Positions 6,944 through 14,212 of a stretch of 14,422 nucleotides of DNA are shown here, one piece after another. How positions within the stretch are numbered: position 1 is the first letter of the stretch; each line of letters begins with the position of its first letter. Made by a program: the position numbers and the translations under genes. Under the pieces are notes generated by a model that did no database searches, was not told where the DNA came from, and saw only the letters and a program-made list of their open reading frames with translations. The DNA lies in contig JBLGCB010000133.1 of NCBI GenBank assembly GCA_047617105.1, forward strand, positions 1 through 14,422, written 5' to 3'. This DNA is from JABSOG01 sp047617105 (GTDB taxonomy: Bacteria > Pseudomonadota > Gammaproteobacteria > Enterobacterales > Alteromonadaceae).

Positions 6944-7620
6944 TGCGCATATTACTGACAGAAGATGATCTTAACCTCGCCGCAAACCTTAAGAAAATGC
7001 TCGAAGACAACCACTTTAGTGTCGATGTCTGCCACGACGGTGAAAACGGCCTCTATCAATTGGTTGAATTTCCGTATGACCTCGCCATTATCGACATCGG
7101 TCTGCCGAAAAAAGACGGTATATCGGTGATCAGAGAAGCCCGCGCGGCAGGTATTACCATCCCCGTACTCATTCTCACTGCCCGTGACCGCTGGCAAGAA
7201 AAAGTCGAAGGACTCGATGCCGGTGCCGATGACTATTTAACCAAACCCTTTCATAACGAAGAATTACTGGCCCGTTGCAACGCACTGATCCGCCGTGCGG
7301 TGGGTAAATCTAATCCTGAAATGACTGCCGGGCCGTTAAAAATTAACACTCGTAGCCAGCAAGTCTGGATCAGCGACAAAGCCATCACCCTCACCGCTTA
7401 TGAATATAAAGTGCTCGAATACCTGATGATGACACCTGAAAAGGTGATCTCAAAAACCGAACTCACCGAACATATCTATGACCAAGATTTTGACTTAGAC
7501 AGTAATGTGATTGAAGTGTTTGTGTTACGGTTGCGCAAAAAACTCGACCCCAAAGGTGAGCTGGCACCGATAGAAACCCTTAGAGGGCGCGGATATCGTT
7601 TTAATCTGACCATTGACTAA
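6943..7620 (+). CDS. phoP: OmpR-family response regulator, PhoP-like
   Basis: DNA-binding response regulator of 225 residues. The receiver domain (1-118) has acidic pocket E7/D8/D9, phospho-acceptor D51, T79 and K101. The signature LTARDRWQEKVEGLDAGADD closely follows the E. coli PhoP equivalent. The winged-helix output domain (about 128-222) has the trans-activation helix SNVIEVFVLRLRKKL and the wing GRGYRF. It overlaps the PepSY stop by one base, has AAGGAAG as ribosome site, and lies 23 bp before the kinase gene. It should be phosphorylated by that kinase. Which signals and targets it has in this organism is unknown. The symbol is given by resemblance and could be replaced by a locus-specific name. 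Confidence 0.93.
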   Translation: MRILLTEDDLNLAANLKKMLEDNHFSVDVCHDGENGLYQLVEFPYDLAIIDIGLPKKDGISVIREARAAGITIPVLILTARDRWQEKVEGLDAGADDYLTKPFHNEELLARCNALIRRAVGKSNPEMTAGPLKINTRSQQVWISDKAITLTAYEYKVLEYLMMTPEKVISKTELTEHIYDQDFDLDSNVIEVFVLRLRKKLDPKGELAPIETLRGRGYRFNLTID

Positions 7621-7643
7621 CGCCTGCACAGAATCGGACTAAA

Positions 7644-8966
7644 ATGAATCTTTCACTAAAAAGTCGTCAAATTCTCATCTTTGTCACCATCATTGTGGTG
7701 GTGTTACCGACCTTGTTTCTGTCAATTGAGCAGGCATTTAAAAAATCTCAGGTCAAGGCGCTCGAACAACAACTAGAAGCCAATCTATATGCGGTGATCA
7801 GCGAAATCGACCTTGATGCTGAAGAGGTCGACATTTCAAGTGCGGTGTTACCACCACTGTTTAGCCAGGTCGGTTCAGACAGCGAAGCGCTGATTGAACA
7901 ATATGGCCAAGTGATCTGGCGCTCAGATTCCGCACTCAACACCAAGGTTCAAGCCAGCAGTAAAACCCCTGAACCAGGCCAGCCGTTATTTTATTTTGAA
8001 AACCATTACTGGCACCATACCTATGCGTTGTTTTTTGACAACGAATTTGGCACCCGTAATCTGGTGATCCACATTCGCCAACACGAAAGCATTCTCAATG
8101 CCCAACTCAACGAATTTCGTCAAACCACCATCCTGTGGTTTATCGGTATTGATACCCTACTGGTATTGGCACTGGCCTTTGGTTTGTGGTCTACACTGGC
8201 CCCCATCAACAAACTCGATATTCAGATAAAAAGGGTCGAAAAAGGTTTGTCGCCGGTCATCGATGGCCAATTCCCCAAAGAACTCACCCGAGTCAAAGAA
8301 GATATTAACCTGTTAATCAGCCAACAAGAGCGACAAAAAAACCGTTACCGTAGTTCGTTAAGCGATTTAACCCATGCGCTGAAAACCCCGGTGGCCGTGC
8401 TAAAATCGTCCTCGGTGGCCGACGATGAAATGGTCACTGAACAACTCGACAGAATGACCAATATTATTGAACACCAATTGCGCAAAGCCTCTTCAGGTGG
8501 TGAAGATGTGTGGAAAAAGAAAGTTCAGGTCGCCCCGGTGGTTGAAAAATTGCTATCGGTGATGGCCAAAATTTACCAGCAAAAAGAGATTTTGTTTATT
8601 CGCGAACTCGCTGATGACGCTTTTTTTTATGGCGATGAAGCCGATCTGATGGAAATTAGCGGCAACCTTATCGACAACGCCAGCAAAGCCGCCACTTTGC
8701 AAGTCAGAGTATCGGCCAAAGCCACTGGCACCAACGGTAAAGCGCTATTATTAACCATCGAAGATGACGGTCCCGGGGTCAAACCCGAACAAAGAGAAAA
8801 ACTACTTATTCGGGGTCAACGGCTTGACACCTATGAAGATGGTCATGGCGTTGGCCTTGCAATTGTCAACGATTTGGTTAATTCTTACGATGCCGCGCTA
8901 CAAATCATGGATTCACCTTTGGGTGGGGCCAAATTTGTAGTAGACTTTGCGGCTAAGGAACCATAA
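7644..8966 (+). CDS. phoQ: Sensor histidine kinase, PhoQ-like
   Basis: Inner-membrane sensor kinase of 440 residues. The order is a first membrane helix (about 9-27), a periplasmic sensor domain (about 28-160), a second helix (163-183) and a HAMP-like linker from TLAPINKL. The dimerisation domain has phospho-acceptor H244 in SDLTHALKTPVAVLKSS. The ATPase domain has an N-box EISGNLIDNASKAA (337-350), G1 DDGPGV (374-379), and G2 HGVGLAIVNDL. The LTHALKTPVAVL and RGQR motifs are typical of PhoQ. The periplasmic domain is about 130 residues. The EDDDDAE-type acidic patch of enterobacterial PhoQ is not obvious. An acidic run, SEIDLDAEEVD, occurs near 53-63 instead. Ligand specificity therefore cannot be assumed to be Mg2+ or antimicrobial peptides. 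Confidence 0.92.
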   Translation: MNLSLKSRQILIFVTIIVVVLPTLFLSIEQAFKKSQVKALEQQLEANLYAVISEIDLDAEEVDISSAVLPPLFSQVGSDSEALIEQYGQVIWRSDSALNTKVQASSKTPEPGQPLFYFENHYWHHTYALFFDNEFGTRNLVIHIRQHESILNAQLNEFRQTTILWFIGIDTLLVLALAFGLWSTLAPINKLDIQIKRVEKGLSPVIDGQFPKELTRVKEDINLLISQQERQKNRYRSSLSDLTHALKTPVAVLKSSSVADDEMVTEQLDRMTNIIEHQLRKASSGGEDVWKKKVQVAPVVEKLLSVMAKIYQQKEILFIRELADDAFFYGDEADLMEISGNLIDNASKAATLQVRVSAKATGTNGKALLLTIEDDGPGVKPEQREKLLIRGQRLDTYEDGHGVGLAIVNDLVNSYDAALQIMDSPLGGAKFVVDFAAKEP

Positions 8967-8983
8967 TTAAATAACATCCGAAA

Positions 8984-9135
8984 GTGCGCAGGAAAGCGCA
9001 AACCATGGTATATACCAGTAAGATGGCCTGTCTATGACTGCAAGGTCACGCGTGGGGCGAAGGGGTAAGAAAGCGAATACTTGCAGCTTTAGCACCCCTG
9101 AGATGGAGACAGAATGCCGACAGGGAAACGTGACC
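8984..9135 (+). ncRNA. Structured non-coding segment, possible group II intron 5' fragment
   Basis: The 238-bp gap after phoQ holds no convincing gene but is rich in long complementary pieces. CCTGTC (9027-9032) pairs with GACAGG (9119-9124). GGTCACG (9044-9050) pairs with CGTGACC (9129-9135). CTGCAAG (9038-9044) pairs with CTTGCAG (9080-9086). AGGGGT (9061-9066) pairs with ACCCCT (9094-9099). GCGC-AGGAAA-GCGC (8986-8999) and GGTATATACC (9008-9017) are local hairpins. Several pairings interlock as pseudoknots. The segment opens with GTGCGC, which fits the GUGYG 5' consensus of group II introns, and contains an intron-like GGTAAGAAAGCGAATAC. No domain V, reverse transcriptase or 3' end follows, so an intron would be a 5' remnant. 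It could instead be a cis-acting RNA for the gene at 9205. Confidence 0.35.
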
Positions 9136-9204
9136 ACCCTACGGAATTCCATCGTAAATTTTGGGTTTTATTTCTACACCTAACCAAAGAAGCTAAAACA
9201 GATT

Positions 9205-9624
9205 ATGCGCAAACGATTATTAATGCCCTTTATCTCTCTCGCCATTCCTGCCTGCTTTATGCTTCTGCCTAGCCTGGCCTTTGCTGCCGATGGTGTCAAA
9301 CAATGTGCTTCAAGCCGTGACACGGCGATTGACTATCTACGCTGCCTTGACCGCAAAATGAATGCTTTAGAGAGTGATCTGACGTTGTGGGGTAATAGCC
9401 ATATATTTGCCCTTGAGGCCAAATCCAAAGTCACAGGTCGCAGAGACACCATGCATGTATTTAAAAAGGCGCAAAAAAGTTTCGTCAAATACCGTGAACA
9501 TAACTGCCGTTGGCAGTATCTGTCGATGATACCCGATACTAGCGCCGGGGCCATTCGTTATAAAGAATGTATGATTGATATGTCTCAGACTCGAGTTGAG
9601 TCGCTTAAGCGGTTGTCGAAGTAG
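9205..9624 (+). CDS. Secreted LprI-like (DUF1311) protein
   Basis: Exported 139-residue protein. Residues 1-27 are a signal peptide ending LAFA-AD. The mature part has four cysteines, C34, C47, C101 and C122, in the pattern of the LprI N-terminal/DUF1311 family: an early C...C pair, a long helix, HNCRWQYL, then KECMIDMSQTRVESL. Family members are periplasmic or surface proteins. LprI of Mycobacterium inhibits lysozyme, but that activity is not demonstrated for the proteobacterial relatives. The Shine-Dalgarno is weak (AAAGAAG). The TAG stop is the first part of a TAGGATGGGT repeat motif, and the last codons take part in an 11-bp hairpin arm. Confidence 0.78.
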   Translation: MRKRLLMPFISLAIPACFMLLPSLAFAADGVKQCASSRDTAIDYLRCLDRKMNALESDLTLWGNSHIFALEAKSKVTGRRDTMHVFKKAQKSFVKYREHNCRWQYLSMIPDTSAGAIRYKECMIDMSQTRVESLKRLSK

Positions 9625-9698
9625 GATGGGTGCAACCCATCAAAACCAAGGGCTTCGACAACCTTAATGGGTTTTCGAAATGTCGAACGAACTCTACC
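9611..9698. repeat. Repeat relic forming nested hairpins between convergent genes
   Basis: GGTTGTCGAAG (9611-9621) is perfectly complementary to CTTCGACAACC (9653-9663). Between them GATGGGT (9625-9631) pairs with ACCCATC (9635-9641). The motifs GTAGGATGGGT, AACCCATC, AATGGGTTTTCG and CTCTACC are those of the inner arms of the 186-bp elements, so this looks like a decayed or internally deleted copy. The outer arm includes the last codons of the LprI-like gene. Lying between two gene 3' ends, it may act as a bidirectional terminator, although no U-tract is obvious. Confidence 0.5.
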
Positions 9699-10542
9699 TC
9701 TGATCCTCTATCATCGCCTTATACACTTGCTCAGGAAACTGCATATGACAATGGTGCCCGCCACTGATTTCACGCACCAGCAAATTAGGATACAAGGGCA
9801 CAAATAACTGATGGGCTTTACTGCTCAGTTTAAAACCCGTTTGCCCTTCAATCAGCAATACCGGGCATTTAATCTCAGTAATAAAACTTTTCGCTTGCTC
9901 GAATGAGAAACGCATCGCCGAATGGCTGCGCAATTTAGGATCTGAACGCCAGCAAAAGCCATCCGCCACTTCTTTAAGACCCCGTTTTAACAGTAACCTA
10001 ACCAGCGTTGGTGATAAATCTCCAGCGGCCACACGCGCCGATAACGCCGAATCGAACGTCGGATGGGTGGATACACTCTGCTTCGCTATTCGACGACGAC
10101 TGGTTATGGCCTGACGCAATTGGTCACAGGCGGATTCTTGAGGGGTGGTAATGACACCAATGGCATCAAGCAGCACTAGGCGATTGATTTGCTCAGGCAG
10201 CACTGCGGCCACCACAGAGGCTATCATGCCGCCCATTGAATGTCCGAGCAACATCACATCATCCCAACCCATCACGCGAATAAGCTCCGCGACATCATTG
10301 ATCCATTCAACAAAGTGATAATGGGCATCAACACTACGGTGATCAGATAAACCATGACCCGGAAAATCTACCGCAAATACATGATAATCATCTAACCAGG
10401 GTAATAAAGGTTCAAAGCTACCGGCATTGTCGAGCCAGCCATGTAATGCCAATACTACAGGTTTACCTTCCTTGCCATTGCTCCACCCCGCCAGATTCAG
10501 GTGAGGTAAGGTAAAACGCAGTTCTTTTTTTATTTCGGCCAT
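9694..10542 (-). CDS. Alpha/beta hydrolase, SERHL-like
   Basis: Cytoplasmic hydrolase of 282 residues with an alpha/beta-hydrolase fold. The oxyanion-hole motif LALHGWLDNAGSF is at 31-43, VDFPGHGLSDHR at 58-69, the nucleophile elbow GHSMGG at 100-105 with S102, and a C-terminal GGHHCHMQFPE (261-271) supplies the catalytic His. The acid is less clear, with E232 in LLIEGQTG a candidate. The run HGWLDNAGSF...GHGLSDHR...HYHFVEW is typical of the serine-hydrolase-like (SERHL) subgroup. The substrate is unknown, probably a small ester. There is no signal peptide. The start ATG is followed by AEIKKEL, and its upstream region is directly occupied by a MITE-like element, so the promoter must lie in or beyond it. 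Confidence 0.88.
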   Translation of the reverse strand: MAEIKKELRFTLPHLNLAGWSNGKEGKPVVLALHGWLDNAGSFEPLLPWLDDYHVFAVDFPGHGLSDHRSVDAHYHFVEWINDVAELIRVMGWDDVMLLGHSMGGMIASVVAAVLPEQINRLVLLDAIGVITTPQESACDQLRQAITSRRRIAKQSVSTHPTFDSALSARVAAGDLSPTLVRLLLKRGLKEVADGFCWRSDPKLRSHSAMRFSFEQAKSFITEIKCPVLLIEGQTGFKLSSKAHQLFVPLYPNLLVREISGGHHCHMQFPEQVYKAMIEDQR

Positions 10543-10555
10543 ATTATTATTTAAC

Positions 10556-10746
10556 CTGAGTTCGGTTTAACAGAGGTCAATCATCTTAAACCCCATGTAA
10601 AGTTTTAAATTCAAGAACAGTGCTGCAATTTTCGTCGTAATCAAGGCGAATTTGCGTACGTCATAGCTCGCTATGACTAGCGAATTCAACGCCGAGTATG
10701 GCGAAAAGGGCGGTGCTGGGCGGCCTATTGTTAAGCCGAACTCAGG
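10556..10746. mobile_element. 191-bp MITE-like palindrome with apparent target duplication
   Basis: The left end CTGAGTTCGGTTTAACA (10556-10572) matches the reverse complement of the right end (TGTTAAGCCGAACTCAG, 10729-10745) at 16 of 17 bases. The flanks carry a 9-bp direct repeat TTATTTAAC (10547-10555 and 10747-10755). Depending on where the element is taken to end, the duplication is 4 to 9 bp. The interior is an extended imperfect palindrome centred on GTCATAGC-TC-GCTATGAC (10660-10677). No ORF is credible. It lies between the hydrolase start codon and the stop codon of the next minus-strand gene, which falls inside the right-hand duplication. The transposon class is unknown to me. Confidence 0.68.
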
Positions 10747-11625
10747 TTATTTAACAGTATTCTTCGGTTTGATAAATTTAAGGGTCATTCGGTCACTTTC
10801 ACCAATGGCTAAGTATTTCTTCCGCTCCACAGAGCCCATGGCCAACGTCGGCGGTAACGCATAAACGCCTCTGGGATAGTTTTTAGTGTCTTTGCCATTC
10901 GCATTAACACCTGAACGACCGACCAATTTATAACCCACCGACTCAATCACACTGATCACATAACTTTCATCGGTGTAACCTTCAACCGCACTCGATGAGA
11001 TCTCGCTTAATTGATTGGCCTTATGTTCGACAATGCCGAGGATGCCCCCTGCACGAGTGACATCAAAAGCGGCCTGCATCGCATTTTTAAAAGAACCGCT
11101 GGTATTCCAAGCGTGAATGCTACGAAACGACAACACCATATCCTGAGAGTTCGGCACCCCTAGCGAAGTATCCACCTGAGGATTAAAAGGCACCTCGAGC
11201 ACCGAGCCAAAAAACTCTGCTTCGCGGTTGATTCGGGTGCTTAATTTTCGGCCCAACCTAGCGTAATAAGCGGCTTTTTTATCACTGCGATCGGCCGGGG
11301 TATTAAAATTGGCAATGCTCAATTGGCCCCGTTGTTTAAGATACGGGGCAAGAATTTCAGTGTACCAGCCTTTGGTTGGCCATATCTCAGTCACGTTCAT
11401 ATCTGGGGTGATACCAAAGAAATCTAAGGTTTGCGCAGGATTACGATACATATTGCGCTGACGATGACTTTCGCTGCGGTAACTGTTCTCACCAATTTTT
11501 TTAATGATTTCAATGTTTTTGGCATCCGCCATCGCGACACTAGGCATTAACAATAACCCAGACAGCAACAATAACCCAGACAGCAACAATGATTTTAACG
11601 ATTTACCCATACTGATTTTTTCCAT
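10747..11625 (-). CDS. Exported methyltransferase-like protein (COG4798 type)
   Basis: Protein of 292 residues with an N-terminal signal peptide (hydrophobic LLLSGLLLLSGLLL, cleavage near VAMA-DA) and a Rossmann methyltransferase-like domain. RNPAQTLDFFGITPDMNVTE then IWPTKGWYTEILAPYL correspond to the SAM-binding motif I region of the predicted methyltransferases in COG4798. The usual glycine-rich P-G-x-G is replaced by PTKGW, and SAM is scarce in the periplasm, so catalysis is doubtful. ATG 11625 overlaps the TGA of the upstream lipoprotein gene (TGATG), which argues for coupling. An in-frame GTG at 11628 and ATG at 11610 are alternative starts. The stop lies at the edge of the 191-bp element. 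The 18-bp tandem duplication in the signal peptide is noted separately. Confidence 0.85.
   Translation of the reverse strand: MEKISMGKSLKSLLLSGLLLLSGLLLMPSVAMADAKNIEIIKKIGENSYRSESHRQRNMYRNPAQTLDFFGITPDMNVTEIWPTKGWYTEILAPYLKQRGQLSIANFNTPADRSDKKAAYYARLGRKLSTRINREAEFFGSVLEVPFNPQVDTSLGVPNSQDMVLSFRSIHAWNTSGSFKNAMQAAFDVTRAGGILGIVEHKANQLSEISSSAVEGYTDESYVISVIESVGYKLVGRSGVNANGKDTKNYPRGVYALPPTLAMGSVERKKYLAIGESDRMTLKFIKPKNTVK
11549..11584. repeat. 18-bp tandem duplication inside a signal peptide
   Basis: The unit AACAATAACCCAGACAGC occurs twice in a row, followed by a partial third unit (AACAAT). On the minus strand this duplicates LLLSGL in frame in the hydrophobic core of the exported methyltransferase-like protein. 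The likely origin is replication slippage. Confidence 0.85.
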
Positions 11626-12404
11626 CACTTTATTTCTCGCCTGCCCTTATTAGAGCTAGATCGTTGTTGTGGTACTTCTGAACGACGTGATGATGTTTGG
11701 CTTTGATTGCCAGACTGTTGAGGCCTAACAGGCTTAGAAGGCTGATTTGAGGATTGTGTTGACGGTTGACCCGAGTGATGACCAGAGTGATGGCCAGAAT
11801 GGTGATAATCTCGATAGCGGCGCTGTCGATAAGGGTCGTGCCTATAATGCCAAGAATGATAAAAGTCGGTATAATAGAACGGCCAGCTAGTGACCATCGC
11901 CACTTCAACCGGTTTAATATCTTGCCATAAGTGCACCTGCCCCTGGCTTAGAGTCGGAAACTGATAATTAAAATCACCAATAAACCCGGTCTCAACCTCA
12001 GCGACATTGCCTAATGCAGTGATAAGTTTGCCCTCAGTATAAATCAGCGGATCGATAAACCCATCAACATACACCTTGAAACGACCTGTCGACTGCTGAC
12101 CCACTCTGGGTTTACCAGAACGGTATAAATCAAAATTGACCACTTCAAGGACACTCTGATTTTTCAGGTGACTAACTTTGGCAATTAAACCGCCCCAACG
12201 GGCTTGTTGATTAAGATAAGGTGATACTTCTTTATTGATGGCTTGATCAGAATTTAAGTCAGCGTTGACATCAGCATTGGTTGGCAGTATCTGCTCAAAC
12301 CTGACCAGGTTTTGGCCAGCATCCACTCTTAAGTGTTGTGGCAAGGTGCTGTTGCAGCCAGTCGTTAAAAGCAACAAAACCCCTATGGCGATTAATTTGT
12401 TCAC
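11625..12404 (-). CDS. Slp-family outer-membrane lipoprotein with His-rich tail
   Basis: Lipoprotein of 259 residues. The signal peptide ends in lipobox LLTTGC with lipidated C17. The Slp domain spans about 20-165 and shows the family motifs RWGGLIAKV (69-77), LEVVNFDLYRSGKPR, TGRFKVYVDGFIDPLIY (106-122) and GKLITALGNV. Slp of E. coli is a starvation/stationary-phase outer-membrane lipoprotein. Here a tail of about 85 residues follows, first aromatic and basic (FYHSWHYRHDPYRQRRYRDY), then three HHSG units, then a Gln/Ser/Pro/Arg-rich end. The tail is not part of the usual family and could bind metal or cell-wall material. The start is GTG with GGAG 11 bp upstream. The next gene overlaps its stop. 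Confidence 0.85.
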   Translation of the reverse strand: MNKLIAIGVLLLLTTGCNSTLPQHLRVDAGQNLVRFEQILPTNADVNADLNSDQAINKEVSPYLNQQARWGGLIAKVSHLKNQSVLEVVNFDLYRSGKPRVGQQSTGRFKVYVDGFIDPLIYTEGKLITALGNVAEVETGFIGDFNYQFPTLSQGQVHLWQDIKPVEVAMVTSWPFYYTDFYHSWHYRHDPYRQRRYRDYHHSGHHSGHHSGQPSTQSSNQPSKPVRPQQSGNQSQTSSRRSEVPQQRSSSNKGRREIK

Positions 12405-12754
12405 TGTCGTGGTTACTCCATTAAAAATGCCTTATGGCTCAGTCACAGGTGGAGGCGTAATCCAATTAAAGGTGCCTGCCACAGTTATCCCAATTTTGTC
12501 CTTTCAACCACCGTGTCGATACTCCCTTTGTAGCATACTTTGGCCTTTGGGTTAACCCATTAAGCCAGTACACCCTCAAATTAACCTCAATTTAACATCC
12601 ATGACCGACCTTTTGTTCAATTGCGCGCCAGTACAGTCTTTTTTGCCTTAAAGTGTTATTCAATGTAACTGTTTAGATTTGATTGTGCTTTCTAACTATC
12701 TATTCCATCCTAACCCAATAATTTAATAACTCATCATCGAGGGTTTAAACATCT
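12405..12754. promoter_or_regulatory. Divergent intergenic region with a 12-bp palindrome
   Basis: This 350-bp stretch between the slp-like and patatin genes has no supported gene. A perfect palindrome, TGGGTTAACCCA, lies at 12548-12559 near its middle, with outer TGGC (12541) and GCCA (12564) extending the symmetry. It is a candidate operator. I find no confident -35/-10 pair for either gene. A GAGGG at about 12739 is the probable ribosome site of the patatin gene, at a long spacing of about 11 bases. Confidence 0.3.
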
Positions 12755-14200
12755 ATGTACGGCAGTAAACTTAATTCGCTCAATAAATCCATCGCTAACG
12801 CGACCACTTACGACGAGTTTACCAAGTTCAGTCTCGCCTACGATAAAGCGGCAGGCAACGACAAGTACAAACACAACGATGAGTCCGCCGATTATGACTA
12901 TGTATTGATCCGTAAACGGCTAGAACGGATTAAACAAGCACGGTTAGGCAACGATGCCAACCAGCTGAAATCTATATTACATGAAGGACTACACGGCAAC
13001 CTGGGCAATATTGCCAACCCCAGCTTATATCAACACACCCGATTTGGCACCAAAGCGCTAATCAATGATTTTCTCAATGAAGTATGTACTGCCCTTGAGC
13101 TGATTTATAAAGCGACACCAGCAGATATCAGTTTTGTTGACAAGCTGGCATTTTTTGAAAATACCAGCCACGCCTATGGCCAAAGCTGCCTGATGTTAAG
13201 TGGTGGGGCCGGATTAGGTTTTTTTCATTGTGGTGTGGTCAAAGCATTATTAAACGCCAATTTACTGCCAAATGTGATCTCAGGTGCCAGTGCTGGGGCA
13301 ATCATCACCGCGATGATCGGCACTCGCTCTAATGAAGAATTAAAAACATTGCTCAGTGCCGAAACCATTTATCATTACTTTAAAAAATGGGGCGAATTCA
13401 AAGGCATTAACGAAGCGTCGTTGCTTGACAGCACCAACCTTGAAAATGCGCTGATCGAACTGTTCGACCTCACCACCTTTGAAGAGGCATGGCTCAAAAC
13501 CGGCCGCGATATCAACATTACCGTTTCGCCAGCCGACTTGCATCAGCATTCCAGAATGCTCAATAATAAAACCTCGCCTAACGCCATCATCACCCAAGCG
13601 GTCAGGGCTTCTTGTGCAATTCCTTATCTGTTTGAACCCATTGGGCTTAAAGCCAAGAATGCCAAGGGAGACGTTGTTCCCTATGTGCCAAACCGTAAGT
13701 TTGCCGATGGTTCAATTATGGCCGATATGCCGATTGACCGATTATCACGTCTATACAGTGTCAATCACAGCATTGTCAGTCAAACCAACCCGCTGGCGGT
13801 GCCGTTCTTATCTCGTAGTCGCGAGAAAAAAACGGGTTTATTATCGATGACCACACGACATATTGCCAAGTTGGCCAAAGAAACCAGCATTTTTGCCTTT
13901 GATGTCGTAGAACAGGCCATGCCCAGCCAAACCGGAAAACTTGGTATTCACAAGGCCAAATCGATTATTGAGCAGCAATATGTCGGCGACATAAACATTC
14001 TGCCGCCCCGAGACATCACCAATCTGCGTCATATATTATCAAACCCGACGGTCGCCAGTATCAACTCTTTAATTGACAGTGCCGAGCGTGCCACTTGGCC
14101 GCAATTGGAGATGATCAACAACACCACTAAAATTAGCCGCACATTTCAACATTATTTGCATTTGTTAAGAATTGAAGAGACCCAAAGGTTGATGGGTTAA
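12755..14200 (+). CDS. Patatin-like phospholipase/lipase with DUF3336-like N-terminus
   Basis: Protein of 481 residues predicted to hydrolyse acyl esters of lipids with a Ser-Asp dyad. Residues 1-135 resemble DUF3336, the module preceding patatin in eukaryotic TGL-type triacylglycerol lipases and their bacterial relatives. The patatin core starts with the oxyanion loop SGGAGLGFFHCG (149-160). The nucleophile motif GASAG (177-181) carries S179 and the dyad Asp is in FADGS (D318). RASCAIPYLFEP (284-295) is also typical. There is no signal peptide or membrane segment, so it is probably cytoplasmic or peripheral. A C-terminal region of about 130 residues after the core is helical and basic. It converges with the right-edge gene, only 12 bp apart. 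Substrate is not inferable. Confidence 0.9.
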   Translation: MYGSKLNSLNKSIANATTYDEFTKFSLAYDKAAGNDKYKHNDESADYDYVLIRKRLERIKQARLGNDANQLKSILHEGLHGNLGNIANPSLYQHTRFGTKALINDFLNEVCTALELIYKATPADISFVDKLAFFENTSHAYGQSCLMLSGGAGLGFFHCGVVKALLNANLLPNVISGASAGAIITAMIGTRSNEELKTLLSAETIYHYFKKWGEFKGINEASLLDSTNLENALIELFDLTTFEEAWLKTGRDINITVSPADLHQHSRMLNNKTSPNAIITQAVRASCAIPYLFEPIGLKAKNAKGDVVPYVPNRKFADGSIMADMPIDRLSRLYSVNHSIVSQTNPLAVPFLSRSREKKTGLLSMTTRHIAKLAKETSIFAFDVVEQAMPSQTGKLGIHKAKSIIEQQYVGDINILPPRDITNLRHILSNPTVASINSLIDSAERATWPQLEMINNTTKISRTFQHYLHLLRIEETQRLMG

Positions 14201-14212
14201 TCGCCGACATAG

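Noticed and set aside
8984..9135. c-di-GMP-I riboswitch, prompted by GCGCAAACC near 8996
   Set aside because: The conserved second half (GGACGCAAAGCC and the tetraloop receptor arrangement) is absent, so the match is superficial.
8967..9152. 61-residue minus-strand ORF between phoQ and the LprI-like gene
   Set aside because: No ribosome site or recognisable family, and the region is better explained by paired RNA-like segments.
10673..10864. 63-residue plus-strand ORF at the end of the 191-bp element
   Set aside because: Half lies in the mobile palindrome and half is antisense to the methyltransferase-like gene, with no supporting signal.
11770..11815. Short repeats suggesting a CRISPR or iterated DNA array
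   Set aside because: They are the codons of the HHSG repeats in the lipoprotein tail, with no spacers.
12265..12555. 96-residue plus-strand ORF over the slp start and the intergenic region
   Set aside because: Antisense to the lipoprotein signal peptide region, with no ribosome site and no family resemblance.
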